In this document: positions 36,946 to 50,035 of the stretch, one piece after another
Position numbering within the stretch: the stretch's first letter is position 1
How the letters are laid out: every line of letters begins with the position of its first letter
DNA from: Saururus chinensis
Lineage: Eukaryota > Streptophyta > Magnoliopsida > Piperales > Saururaceae
DNA: 64,000 nt
Direction of reading: 5' to 3'
Assembly: GCA_035235625.1 (NCBI GenBank)
Contig: CP141143.1
Span: forward strand, 27,724,592 to 27,788,591
Notes under the pieces: model-generated
Told to the model about the DNA's origin: nothing
The model's database searches: none
The model's input: the letters and a program-made list of their open reading frames with translations, nothing else
Translations under genes and position numbers: made by a program

Positions 36946-39480
36946 GGCATTGAAGTAATTTACTAAGTTTGGATTGGTTTTGGCTTTTTTGACCAATTTT
37001 CTATTCTGATTTGGTCTTTAGAAAATGCTTTGAAACTTTGGAAATAGGTCCTTACTTCTTATCTTCACTGTTTTTCCTCATTGTTGCTCTGCCTTTTGTT
37101 CATGATTGGTTCATTGGCTCATCTGTCATTTTTTCTGAAGAATTTGAGTACATAATTTCCGCAATTATTTTGATTTTTCTTGATTTTATGATTTCTTCCT
37201 TTTTGTTTATCACAATTTTACAATCTATTTTGATTTTTTTTTTGGTTTGTTATCTATTGCAACATTGGGGTGGTACTTGAGCAATAATTTGGTGGGTCTT
37301 CTCCATTCATGAGCAATTTTTTAATATAAATTTTTTTGTATGAACTTACAAATTGTGCAATTTTTTGCTCGCATGTGACTTGTGAGGCATGTTATGCCAT
37401 TTTTTATGGCAGTAATCTATTCATTTGGTTCCTTATCTTTCGTGCAAACAATAATGGGTAAGATATGTTCCTTTTTATCTAGTTCTTACATTTGAATATT
37501 TCCATAAATATGCAACTATTTTTCTTTTGAAAATAGACTTCTCACCTGTGACAAGCAAATGTGGTAATCAAATGATTTGCTTTTTGTAGCTTAAAATTAT
37601 GAAAGACATGGAGATCATTGTCTAGTTCCTTTATATGGTCCCTCGAGTTCGCATGAAAACATAAAGATCACTTCTCTTTTAATTATATTGGACCATGAAA
37701 GAAGCAAAGCCAATCTTATCTTTTATTTGAAATTCAAACAAGAGATGCAACCTATACTTTGATTGTTGGAGCATTGCTTGTGTAAGTAAAGCATTTTGAT
37801 GAAAACTTATGGTGGGGATGAAGATCAACTTCTTGAAGAACTGCAATTTGCTTTCATTGCATATTTGGTAGAACTTTGAAGTTCCAACATAATTGATTTG
37901 CTTCTTTGATAACTAATAGTTCTTGACTCTGCAATCATCAACAAACATGTAGATGGGGCAGTCACTTGAAGCATTTCTCCAGTGGAAAGCAAACGTCAAC
38001 CTTCTATTTGGTTGCACGGAGGCAGTGAGTTCTAACCTATAATTCTCTTATATTATGAGCAAGTTAACTGAACCCAAGTAGATAAAAAATGTCATAGAGA
38101 ATAACATTTATGCATTTGAAAGCAACCATTCCTTATTTCTAATTGGACATTATAAGTTTATATATGTGTTTTTTGAAAGCAATCATCAAAGTATCATGTT
38201 GTCTATTTGCTTATATTTTTATTGTCTCTATTACTATGGGCTATGTGATTGGGACTTTCAGTTCCTATCATTGGATGCTTCTCTTGAAAATAGTTGCATG
38301 AAACTCTAGGTTTTTTGGTTCTATTTTTCTTTATTAAACTTGTTGCTTTTTTTTGGTATGTTAATGATGTTTTTTTTAGCAGGCAATTTTCAAACTAGGA
38401 TAACATTGAACTTATGCTATCTGTTTTTGTTTCTAACACTTGCATTCAGTGCACCCTAGTGAAAATTTTAATGAGTATCCCATATGTTTGAGAGTTTGTT
38501 GATATGCGACACTCACATGGAGTGATATATCTGATTATTTGATTGATAAGGCTATGAAAGGTTATCTGATATGCTATGTTATGTTTGATACTAGTTCAAG
38601 CTTACAATTGATATCTTAGCATGTTATGGTTATTATTTTTTCATTCATAAAATTACATGTTATGAACATTAAGGTTAATGACAATAACCTAAATTTTATA
38701 ATTTTATAGGTAGTACTCATCCTTACTACCTATGTATTGACAACAATACATAGTCACCAAATTTTTCCAAGAAAGCAAAAGTGTCACAAAACGTTTTTAG
38801 GGCCGATGTGGTCTAGTGGTAGTTTGCTTGCACATGGCATGTCCTAGCTAGTATTGTTACATATGAAATATTGTTAAGTCTCAAATTAGTTTATAGCTAT
38901 TGCAGCTAAAATATATATTGTTGTAATTTTGTATCGTTTTAATCATTATTGAAAAGACGTGCATAATCCTGAAATCCCTTTGATTACTTATTATTATTCT
39001 ATTTTGTCTGCTTTGCAACCTAATGATGCCTTATGATTGTGTTGCAACATGATAGGAGGATTATTATTATATGTTTGGCACAAGTGGAAATATTAATGAT
39101 AACTCAAAGTGGCATCTTCTTTTATTGATAATTGTTATTTGCTTATGAATATTTGTGGTTGTAATGATGGTTTATTCCTTACTGGGAGTATTCTCACTCC
39201 TATTATAAAGTGTACCTAAAATTGTTTTGTACCTCTCACATAGATGAAATGAAGTAGTCACAAGAAGTAGTGAGAGGACTTGGGTGCAGAGTACGAGGTT
39301 GGGCACATTGGATTATCATGAATTTCAATTGGGTGAATCACTTTAGGATTTTGCTTTGCTTTTTCCATGTGATTGTTTTTTAGTATACATAGGAATTATA
39401 TAAGGATGATGCATATTTCAAAATTATATGGGAAGAATGCAGTAACAAGTATTCAACTTATAAAGATTTCTTTATCCAAA
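36946..39480. other. AT-rich DNA between two Ty3 fossils
   Basis: No coding domain recognised. It contains a 10-bp hairpin at 38730-38753 (CTATGTATTG / CAATACATAG) and a tRNA-like stretch at 38800-38855. Part of it may be the untranslated end of the fossil on the left. Confidence 0.4.
38800..38855 (+). repeat. tRNA-like / SINE head fragment
   Basis: GGCCGATGTGGTCTAGTGGT has a good pol III A box (TGGTCTAGTGG), resembling the 5' part of tRNA-Gly or tRNA-Glu. The B box (GGTTCGA) is absent downstream, so this is not a working tRNA. It is probably a truncated tRNA-derived SINE. Confidence 0.4.
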
Positions 39481-40560
39481 TTGAATTACTTTACAAAGGC
39501 AATAGATTTTGTGTTCCTAACTGTGCTGACAAAGGATGAAGGAATTACATGCAGGGGGTTGGTACAACATTTTGGTAGGGTCAAAACAACAACATTGGGT
39601 GAAGAAAGGTTTTATTCGCCAAGTCTCAAATGAGATCTTAGTAAGGTTGTTCAATTTGTAAACAAGCTAAAGACCAAGCCCAAAATAATGGTTTATACCT
39701 TCCCTTACATGAACCAGTGGACTTTGTTTTCAGTAGAAAACCTCATATGTAACCTATGTGGCCTTGCTATTTTTCAAAGACATTTTGTTTGGCTGCATTG
39801 TGTTACTAGGAGTATCACTTCCGTTCAAGATGTTTGGTTCCTAAGCCATTTTTGGAGAACCCTATGGAAAAGAATAGACACCGATCTAAGTATTAGTAGC
39901 ATCTACCATCCTCAAATGGATGGACAAACAGAGGTAGTTAATAAAATCTTGGGAAATATCATGTGTGTTCTTTCTGGTCATATTCTTAAGTAGTGTGATC
40001 AATATTTTCCTTGAGCTGAGTTTTCTTTTAACTCTATAATCAATCGTACCATTGGAAAAGCTCCTTTCGAAATAGTTTATGGCTATGGTCCTCCTAGATC
40101 CTCCATGAATGAGAACCGTTGATCATGAGAATCTACGATGCATGTGCTATCGCACATGCAATAATGTGGCCTAGCATGTGTGTTGTCGATTATGATGATT
40201 GACGACTTCAACCTAGTGGAGGATGTCATGGTGAATAGTTGGACCAAAAATTTGGGTCCAAGTGATAATACAAAAGCAGTTCAAGCCCTCAATCAAATTA
40301 CTAAAATTCATCAAGAAGTATGCCAAAGGATCACTCTATTTTATGTTACATGCAAAGAAATGTTTGATCTTCGAGGCAAGAAAAACTTTTTATTGTGGGC
40401 GATCAAAATGGTTCATCTTCATAAAGAAAGGCTACCTGCAAGATCCTATTCTAAACTTCATCATAAGATAATTGGGTCGTATAAAATTTCATAAAAGATT
40501 AATGACAACTCTTATGTTGTTGACTTACATTTAGAGTTGTTTAGTTCTTCTTTGGCTACC
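39480..40560 (+). mobile_element. Second Ty3/gypsy remnant (integrase region)
   Basis: The integrase core is recognisable at 39640-40110, including IYHPQMDGQTEVVNK and NRTIGKAPFEIVYGYGP. The C-terminal part follows at 40180-40560, with VHLHKERLPARSYSKLHHK and IGSYKIS. No RT, gag or LTR is attached. It is a broken fragment, distinct from the 28.5-36.9 kb fossil because it repeats the same domain. Confidence 0.85.
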
Positions 40561-40695
40561 ATGATTCCGATCAGCTTGTGCTTCCTTGATTCATTATTCT
40601 TTGATATTTATATATGATACCATTGAGTCCTAAGTGATTTTGGCTATATGTGAGACTATTGATGTTGCATTCTATTGTTGTACCATCGGCAATCA

Positions 40696-40866
40696 TTCCC
40701 ATTGACAATGAGCCTAGCATAAGCCGTGTTGGGAGCCCTTGTATTTAAGATGATGGCACATAAGCATGTGTTACTGATGCTAATATACTAGCATGTGTGC
40801 CATTGATCTCAAGGAATAATGACTCCCATGTATAGCTTACACTAGGCTCGTTGGCAGTGGGGAACA
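40696..40866. repeat. MITE-like imperfect hairpin
   Basis: TTCCCATTGACAATGAGCCT followed by AGCATAAGC pairs with GCTTACACTAGGCTCGTTGG then CAGTGGGGAA; inside, GATGGCACATAAGCATG pairs with CATGTGTGCCATTGATC. About 170 bp, non-coding. Target duplication unclear. A miRNA-like precursor is an alternative, but nothing supports one specifically. Confidence 0.55.
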
Positions 40867-41055
40867 TTAAGAACTCTTCCCACTCAATGAGGTGGGGTGG
40901 CTCTTTTGTATACTACCTTTATCTGCATATATATGTATGGATCACAAAATATTTTTATCCAGCCCACCATGCACAAGTGTCGGCACAAGTCTCTTTTTGA
41001 TTTTGTTGGCGTCTGATGTTCTGCTTCTCTCTGCAAAACTGAAGTTATTGAAACT

Positions 41056-41732
41056 TGTTGGAAAGTGATTTTTTAAAACATATCGTGGATTGATTGATCG
41101 CTAGATAGAAGCGATCAATCGGCACTATTCACAATAATTTGTTATTTCTAGTTGAGAGGTAAAATGATTGATCAATGTTTTAAGCGATCAATCGGCACCT
41201 ATTTATGGCATTTGTTAAATTAGGTTGAGAGTTAATCGATCGCTTGCTAGTAGCAATCGATCAATCGTCAGGGGTTCAGTTATAGAACATGTCAAATTGA
41301 TCTATTTAACATTCCTTTCCTCATTAAACCTATCTGAAATGTTAGATTAGTAAATTCTAAGTACAAGGGGACATCCCTAACCCTCATTCGCGAGGGAATA
41401 ACTTATTCTTTATCAATTCCTCTCTAATTTCTCTTCTCCTTAAGTGATTTTCATCCATAAAGGAGTCAACTTTTAGTGATTTGGTGTGTGGGCAACTATT
41501 TTCTTCAAGAGTTCACATTGTGAATCATCGAAGCGCACCAAAGATTCCAAGGAGAGGTTTGTTGTATCTTAGGAGAGGATCACCGGAGAAGCCTTGCACT
41601 AAGGCCATGAATCTCATTTGAAAGTCAATTTCCTAGAGACGCCTCGGACTTTGTTCATCACTCAGATTATTTGATGATTTCATTGGTGGTAACTTTGGCA
41701 TCTCATTGACGGTAACCCTATATTTCCCAACA
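41056..41732 (+). repeat. 5' LTR of the copia fossil, 677 bp
   Basis: Begins TGTTGGAAAG and ends TTTCCCAACA. It has several GATCAATCGG / GATTGATCG words in the first 230 bp. The last 30 bases match the end of the right-hand LTR at 58128. Confidence 0.9.
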
Positions 41733-42912
41733 ATTTTGAAATGAGATTCCTTTTGGCATCATGGGCGTTGATAAAAGTCTCAAACCGGATCAGTTTGAGG
41801 TCAAAGATTTTAAGAGATGGCAGAAGAAAATGAAGTTTTGGCTAATCACTCTTAAAATTTTCTATGTTTTAATTGATATGGTTAATGAAAACTCCAATGA
41901 ATATGAATCGGAAAAGAAGCCTCTAATAAGAAATTCAAGAGGGATGACAACCTTTGCCATGGTTATATCCTTAGTTGTATAAGTGATGAGCTTTATGATC
42001 TTCACTATATATTGCTTATTGCTAAAGAACATTGGGAAGCTTTAGAAAAATGTTTGGCCAATAACATGTTGGTGAAGAAAAATATATAGTTAGAGAACAT
42101 TTTGGCTTTAAGATGATAGATGACAAACTAGTTTGTGAAAAAGTAGCGAAAATTCAGAACATTGTAACTAAGATAATTGGAAAGGAATTTCAATTTATGA
42201 AAGGCTACAAGTTCCAACATTGATTGACAAACTACCACCTTCTTGGAGTGACTTTCAAGTTACTCTAAAATATAAGAAGGAGAGAATATCATTGGATGAT
42301 CTCATTGTTGTCATCCAAATAGAAGAAAGGCATAGAGAGAAGAAGAAGATGACTCAAAGCTCTTCTTCTCAAGTAAATGATCACTCCAATGGACATGCGA
42401 ATGTGGTAGAGGACCACCCAAAGCACTTTAGTAAGATGAAAAAAACCACAACAACTTTAATAAGAAAAATAATAACACGACCAAGCCTAAAGGGACGATC
42501 CAAAAGGACAAGAAGAAGAAAGCATGTTATGTGTGTGGTCAACTTGGACTCTTTGCAAGGCAGTGCTCTCAAAGGAAGGGAATTGACAATGAAGGTCAAA
42601 ACCCTCTAGTTAATGTGGTTATCACAGGGACAGCTCAGCTGAACCCAATGACATGTTTGAATCCATTGACCTAGCTTTGAATTTGGCTAGTCAACCATTT
42701 ATTGGTAGGTAGACAAAGGAGCTAGTCCACATTTGTTCTAATCTATCTTCCTTTTCTTCATATCAAGATGTGAAAGAGAGAATGACTCTGTAGGCACGAG
42801 TGGTTGGAGAAGGAAAGGTGGATGTGAGATTCCCATTGGGAAACACTTTTGACTCTTCATAAGGTGCATCATGTGCCAAATGTTCGGAAGAACTTAGTCG
42901 GTGGAGAATTTC

Positions 42913-45001
42913 TGTAACGACCCGTTTTTCGATTACGCTTAACCCAGCAGGGTTAAGGGTAATTCAGTAATTTGAGATTAATGTTAAGGGGTTTTATTAG
43001 ATGACATACCTGTAGCTAGGAAGAGCTTGGCATAACGAGCGTAACGATTCGAAGAACGTGCAAAACGGAGGTCGGGACCGAAAGTTACGACCTCGACGAG
43101 AGTAGAAAATAGGTGGGACCCACTTGGAAATAGTGTGATTTGCTGTTTTAAGTGGGTTTGTATCAAAGGGCTCGTCGATACGAGTCCAACGGTACCTAGA
43201 ACGTGCGAATCCGAATCCGGGGTAGGAAGTTATGCGCGTTTGAAATTTGAGTATAAAAATATAAAAGAAAGGAGGATCGGCACGTGGCGTGGCGCGCGGC
43301 GCTCGACTGGCGCGCGCCACAGTGCGCAGCCGTGGCGGCGCGGCACGGCCCGATGCGCGCCTGCGAATCCGCGGGCGTTGCGTTTCGATGGGCGCCACGG
43401 GTTTACCCGGGCGTGACCCGCACGCGGGCGCGAACCGCGCCGCGCGTGGTTCGGTGGGCGCCGCCGCCCGAAACCAGCGGCGCCGCCAGTTTTGGCGGCA
43501 CGGCGCCACGGTTTCGGCGCGGCTCGGGGGTCTATATAAACCCCATTTCGTTCCATTTTCAGTCAGATTTTCTCTCACCCCCTTTCTGACCGTTCTGAAG
43601 CCGATTAAGGCCGTTCAAGACTCATTCCCTACTAAATCGAGTGTGCTCTACGCGATGGAGGGGTCCTTTCTTCGATTCGGAGACTGTATAAGGAAGAAAT
43701 GCCTCGAGAGAAGGAGAGGTTCTGCCCGAGCACCGACAAACTTCTTTCTCCCCGTTCTTAAGCATCCTAACTCCGATTTAGTCCATCCAAGAGGCGTTCT
43801 TGACTAAATCAAGTATGTTCTACACGATGGAGAGGTCCGTTCTTTAATTCGGCAACCGTATAAGGAGGAAACATCCCAAGACAAGGAGAGGCTCCGCCCG
43901 TTATCCTCGAGCACCGAACAAGAAATATGGGCCCGGAGCAAGACGGGGTTCTGTCCAAAGTGGTCGGGTTACATCAAGAGAAGTAATCCAGAGTATGGGA
44001 GGTTCTGTCCGCTGCTCACGGCATAGAAAACGAGAAGAGTCTTCGGCAAGGAAAACGTTATACGTAGTCTTTCGACGCAAGACGAAGAACGTATGGAGGC
44101 TTGAGGAAGCTCTATCTATATCTTCGGATCTGAAGGGGAGGATGCTCATACGAGCAACTCCGAATACCGCTACCTTACGAGTCATGAGGGCAGTAAGCTT
44201 TTTTGACCTCCCGTTTTAATTATGCCATGATGTAAGTTATGCCATGATACATGTTTATATACCATGATGCGTATTTATATGCCATGATGTGTGTTATGCC
44301 ATGATACATGTTTATATACCATGATGCGTGTTTATATGCCATGATGTGTGTTATGCCATGATGTGAGCTTATATGCTATGATGTACGCTTATATGTTATG
44401 AAGTGTGATGTCTTGCTCTAGGGTAGAGCAAGACGTGTGATGTGTGTGTCCGGTCTCGACTCAGTGATAGAGCGAGTCGGTTGTTGTGCTCAGTCTCGAT
44501 TCAGTAATGGAGCGAGATATGCGTATGTGATTTTGATCCCGCTCTGTGGTAGAGCGAGGTGTACGATTTCGTTAACTTCCGCTTGACTCCGATATATGAC
44601 GAGTTTTTGTATACTTCCGATTAAATATTCGGAGATACGTATGTATATGATTTTGTGATGCTTGTTGTGTGTAGTAGCCATTAGGCAGAACTACGTTCGG
44701 ATCCAATCGTATTGGAATAATATCCGATACGTACGTAGGCAACCAACGGCAATGCAACGTTGGCCCGATCCAAATCATTATAAATAATATGTTTTATTCT
44801 GTTTTACACGCGACGAACTATGAAGCTTCGTTGTGTGTAAATGGTCGTTACAACCTAAGTCTACGTACAAGGAAACCTTAAGCTCCGTAGTGCGTAGGCG
44901 AACGTTGTACCTCTCGCACTCAGACGATGATTCCTGGCTTAAGGAAAATTAAAAATTCCTATCAGTGATTTTGTGGGCCCGGCTCGGGTCGGGTCGTTAC
45001 A
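42913..45001 (+). mobile_element. Solo LTR (2089 bp) of the same family as 13969-15920
   Basis: Begins TGTAACGACCC, ends GGGTCGTTACA, and is flanked by a perfect duplication ATTTC (42908-42912 and 45002-45006). A TATA box (TATATAAA) is at 43533-43540, downstream of a very GC-rich stretch (about 43260-43530). Copia sequence lies on both sides, so it inserted after the copia element. The long ORFs across the GC-rich part are not genes. Confidence 0.92.
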
Positions 45002-45559
45002 ATTTCTTAGTCAAGAGGGTTTTAAATTGGTGTTTGAGTCAAATAAAATTGGAGTATTTGTAGGAAAAGGCTATCTTTGCAATGGTTTATTTAAACTAAA
45101 TGTTATTAGTTGTAATGGCATTTCTTTTAATGATAAGAGTTCATTTGCTTTTGATATTGATACTTATGATATGTGGCATATGAGAATTGGACATGTGAAT
45201 GTTCACACCTTAAAGAGAATGACGAGTCTAGACTTGAATCTTAATTATAATATTGAGACTCATTCTACGTGTGAAATGTGTTCAATCTAAATGCCTAGAA
45301 AACCTTATGAATATGCCCATCATGCTTCTTCTTGCTTGAGTTTGTTTATAGTGATGTTTGTGAAATTAATAATGACTCATGGAGGTATGAAATACTTCAT
45401 TACATTTATTGATGATTATTCTAAATATTGTCATGTATTTTTACTTAAAATTTGAGTTTTTAGCCCAACAAGCCTTTTTTTTATTATCAAATTGCCATTG
45501 TTTTAGCCTTAATCTTCGTTTGAACCTTTTAGATTGTCCGTAGGGCTCGGAGAGACAAT

Positions 45560-47222
45560 TGTAACAAACCCAAGAATGCAAAATTTTGACATCAAGATCA
45601 TATAGCCTTGATAAGCGTATTGTGGGTGGGACCTACATTACATTTGTGAGGAAACATACTTCTCTATGGTTTTGTTTCAAAAGGGCTGGTTGATACAAGT
45701 CCATCAATACAAAGAACGCACAATTCCGAGTAGGGGGTAACAAGTTACCAAGTTTTAAAAAAACAATACTCTATACATCAGCATGTTGATGCCAGCAAAA
45801 GCTAGTGTCAACTAGTGCTGACATGCTGACTAGCACCTACCGCAATGGGCAGGCATCGACGTCTGCCACAACAAGCGATGTTGCAGCCTAACCATAGGCT
45901 AGCCTGCCAAAACCGCATGTGTAGCATGCAGTTCAGGCTACATGAGTTGGTATGATTCCTGTAGCCACTAGATGCGTGACATGTGTTGCACATCCAGTGG
46001 GCCCATGGGCCTATTTAAGCAGAGGGATGGGGGTTTCAACTTGTCTCATCCCCTTTCTCCTCTCCTCTCCTCTCTTCTTATCTCTGCTCGCTATCAAACT
46101 TCTAAACCTTGTTTCTAAGACATTTCTCGCCCAATTTCTTTTGTTCAAAAACCAATCCTAGCTAGTTCAAGGGTGCCCTACGTCGTGAGGGGGTCCATTT
46201 TTTGAGTTAGCCTCTCTAAAAGGCGAAAATGGCCCAGGGCAAAAGGAGGCCATGTCCGCCACTCTCGGGCTAGAAGCAGAGATCATCCTAGAGCTAGGGG
46301 AGGTTTTGCCCATCTCACTCGAGCTAGACAAGGAGAGTATCTCAGCACAAGGGGAGGTACAACCTACCACACTTAAGCTGATGATGAGCAAAGGCCTCAC
46401 GAGGGTAGGTGGTTCTAAATCCTATTTTTGTGTTAGATCTAAGCCCCATTTTTGAAGTACCTTTAAGTAATACACTAAGCTTTACTTTTAAAGTAATGGC
46501 TTTGAAATACCGTTAGGGTTTGGACGAACGTCTATCCTTAAATGAGATGTTTTTTTTAAACACCAGTATTTGAATGCCATTTGATTATTCTAGTTATTTT
46601 TAAAATTTGGAATTTGAAGGGTAGTTCTTTGGCATGCAACCCAAGAACTATCAAAGTTTATTACTCCTAGATACTACCTAATGAGGCTTTTAGCGCAGTT
46701 AGGAGTTGGGGTATCATGGGAAAACCCCTCTTCTTCCGATTTTGTTGCCCCATGAGCACGGGTGTATGTCTTTTTAGTATCAACAATATTTTGTAATTGA
46801 AATGTATTTGTTTTAAAATATGCAAATGATTTGACTTTAATTTCCAAGTCATCAATTTGAAATATGATTTCTCTTACCTGATCATGTTAGTAGAATTTAA
46901 TACTACCAACTGGGTATAAACTTAATACTCACCCACCCCCATATATTGCAAGGATAGACATCGGTTTGGAACTGTAACAGATCGGTCCGTAGAAAAAGGG
47001 CCTTATACACCATATTTTGCTTAAATGTCTTTATGTGCACATTGTATATTTATGTTGACATGATATTGTGGCGTGTATAGTCCTTACTTTTGAAATTTTG
47101 TACCTTTTCACTTTAATATTTTTAAAGGTTTCTCCTTTATACACAGATGATTTGAGCCCTCTTCGCTTACAAATTTTACAAAATTTTGACTTTTAAGTTA
47201 ATGTAAAAGTCGAGGGGTAACA
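45560..47222 (+). mobile_element. LTR distantly related to the TGTAAC family
   Basis: Starts TGTAACAAACCC and ends GAGGGGTAACA. Its layout parallels 13969-15920 and 42913-45001: a 'caaaagggctggttgatacaag' segment corresponds to their 'caaagggctcgtcgatacgag', followed by a TATA-like TATTTAA at 46012-46018. The flanks (ACAAT and ATCAT) do not give a clean target duplication, so whether it is a solo LTR is uncertain. Confidence 0.6.
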
Positions 47223-48780
47223 ATCATACTAAGGTTAAATATACATAGTCATTTTTATAATTAAGGTAAAATACATATAACATGCTCCATATGAAATTAA
47301 TATATGTGTAAGTAACTCTAGCTCATCATGGTCATGATATACTGGAATCACAAGAAAGAATGAAGAAATGATCAAAATTTTCTAAAGTACACTTGTACCC
47401 AAAAACTTGTATTGTCATTTGAACGGCCTACATTCAAAAGCCCATGTAGGTTGTTCAAACAGTAACACAAAAATTTCATTTTATGTATGGTAGTTCAAAA
47501 GGCCAAACATCACTAGTCATTTGAACAACTTGTTATTGATAAGTATAATTAATACGTTATTTTACCCTTAATTATTCTATTTTTTTAGTCTCATTTAAGA
47601 GTTAATATAGTTTAAATAATTAGAAATTAAATTTAATTAGGTTAGGAAAAGCTTCTATGGTGTTTTAAAGTAAATTGACTTATTTTGCAGATTCTTCATT
47701 AGCATTCGAACGGGGTCACTTACCGTTCGATTGGGTAAACGTGAATTTGGAGAAAATACAGTATAGCCGTTCGAACAAGCATGCAGGGCATTCGAACGGG
47801 ATAACGCGCAGTTTCCTAGTTTAAGCCAATTTTGAGTCCTTTTCATATAGAACTTCTTCTTACGGTTCTTATGCCTATATAAAGACATATTTGGCTCGAA
47901 AATGAAGGATTCTAGTAGATTTTCTGGAGAGAAAAATGAAGAAGAAGATGGAAGAGAAATCAAAGTTTTCAATAGAGATTCAAGTGCTTTCTTCTACCAT
48001 GGAAAGCGAAACTTTTCTTTTACTTAGGAGTTGATGAAGCTATAGATAAGTTTCAGTTTCTTTTCTTTTTAATTTAGATCTCAGTTGTGAATTATGACAA
48101 TTGTATGATAAGGATTTCCTTTTTAATGGAAGAGCTTTTCATGTTTATTCAATTCTATGTTGATTTATTGTCTTGTAGATAATATATTGACGCGGTTTTG
48201 ATATTTGCATCAATTTTAATTTCTGTGATTTAGATGAGATGGTCATACAATAGTTTTGATGTTCTAATAATTAATGACGCCTATAGCTAGTTTAATGTAG
48301 ATGATTCGTGCTATTGTTGAAGATAGTTCATATCATGGAATTTAATTAATGATTCTTTCTGAAGTAATTCTAGCTTCTAGCTGAGAATACTTGTTCATAT
48401 TCACATTAGATTTAGATTAAAAGTGAAGGAATTGTTATGGTTCTATAGTGGATTCGATTTTCTAAGTAAATTTCATCATATTAATCTCTTGCTTTTAAAC
48501 TAGTTGATTCTTTTCTTTTGCTTAATTTAAGTTTAAGTTCTTTCTAGTTTTTAATCAACAAATTCCTCTTTAGATTTAGTGATAATTCATCCATCCTCGA
48601 GGTTCGACAACCTTTAAATACTCATCTTAGTACAATTACCTTGTACACTTGCAAAGAGTTTATTTTAAATGATCAGCTACCCTGTTCAAATAGTTAGAAT
48701 AATTCACTCTTCTGGTTCTTCTTCGTCCTTTCAAAAACTGAACCAAAATCATTTAAAAATTCTATATAAATTCCTAAAGC
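47223..48780. other. LTR/leader-like non-coding DNA
   Basis: Has a TATA-like TATATAAAG near 47877, TTCGAACGG words repeated at about 47420-47810, and a CGAGGTTCGACAACC then TTGTACACTTGC segment at about 48600-48650 like the 3' end of some plant Ty3 LTRs. No ends or coding domains fixed. Probably part of another LTR fossil. Confidence 0.4.
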
Positions 48781-49654
48781 ATCATATAATCAATACCTAA
48801 GCCTAAAACATGATGGATCTAACATTTTTCATACTTAAACATACAAAAAAAATAATAAATTACATGTCTTTAAGAGATCACCATGACCCGTCAAAATGTT
48901 TTAAAAGCTTAAAGAAAGCCACAATAATGGTATTAAATGCAATAAAACCACTTAAGATGAAGCCCCTTACCTATATTCAGCTTGTGTATCTCTTGATCGA
49001 ACTCCAACCTCATGAAATCCTACCCAAAAATTAGGGCTTTTGATTATTCCTAATCAAAACCTAGCTAATAGACTTAAATCAACATGTAAATGATAGATTC
49101 GAGCCCTCCTTAGGTTAAAAATGAAAATCATATAGATTGGGGTTCTAAATTAGAATTAAAAGATAATCTCGATGGAAAGAAGCTAAGAATCCAAATAGAA
49201 GAAGTGAAGGATGAGATAATTAAGACAAAATCCGATGGGAATTCATACCTTAAGATGGGTTTCTCTTTTCAGAAATGGGGTTAGATCCCTAGCCTCCCTT
49301 CTAATCTCAGCCCTTCCCCATTTGAGAAATGGGCTAGGGTTTTCCTTTTATAGTAGAGGAATTGACCAAAGTAGACTCCTACTTTGGTCAAATAACCGAA
49401 GTGTGAGCAAGTTTCTACTATTTACCAAAGTAGACTTGCTCACGTGGAAACTTGTAAGCATGTGAAGGAATTTTACTTAACTACCCTCTCCTTCATTATA
49501 TGACAAGCCGACGGGAAAAACATGCCAAATCGGCCGCTCAGCCCAGGAAAAAGATGTCTTCTTCTTCTTCTCCCATAAGACTTCATCTCACGGTGATTTT
49601 TCCTCCTCCTCGGTAGGTTCTTCTTCCTCATATTTTTGTTTTCCTAGTTTGCTT

Positions 49655-50035
49655 CATCTTCTCTGCTTCTTTTCTCTAGGTCTTCACATCTTCGAGCTGC
49701 TTCATCTTCTCTACTTCTTTTCTCCGGGTCTTCACATCTTCAAGCTGCTTCATCTTCTCTGCTTCTTTTCTCTAGGTCTTCACATCTTCGAGTTGCTTCA
49801 TCTTCTCTGCTTCTTTTCTTCGGGTCTTCACATCTTAGAGCTGCTTCATCTTCTCTGCTTCTTTTCTCTGGGTCTTCACATCTTTAAGTTGCTTCATCTT
49901 CTCTGCTTCTTTTCTCCGGGTCTTCACATCTTCGAACTGCTTCATCTTCTCTGCTTCTTTTCTCGGGGTCTTCACATCTTTGAGTTGCTTCATCTTCTCT
50001 GCTTCTTTTCTCCGGGTCTTCACATCTTCGAGCTC
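49655..50035. repeat. 48-bp minisatellite, left arm (about 8 copies)
   Basis: The unit begins GCTTCATCTTCTCTGCTTCT and ends TCACATCTTCGAGCT. On the minus strand it reads as a 16-residue charged heptad-like repeat (EDVKTRRKEAEKMKQL). The plus-strand ORF over it is a by-product. Confidence 0.9.

Noticed and set aside
37011-37280. 89-codon hydrophobic ORF resembling a membrane protein
   Set aside because: T-rich DNA gives Phe/Leu/Ile-rich peptides by chance; no motif, no neighbouring exon.
38800-38872. tRNA gene
   Set aside because: No B box, no acceptor stem partner and no anticodon arm could be found after the A box.
42997-43807. Long ORFs (170-193 codons) on both strands
   Set aside because: They span the GC-rich promoter block of a solo LTR and the similar LTR at 13969 does not keep them open.
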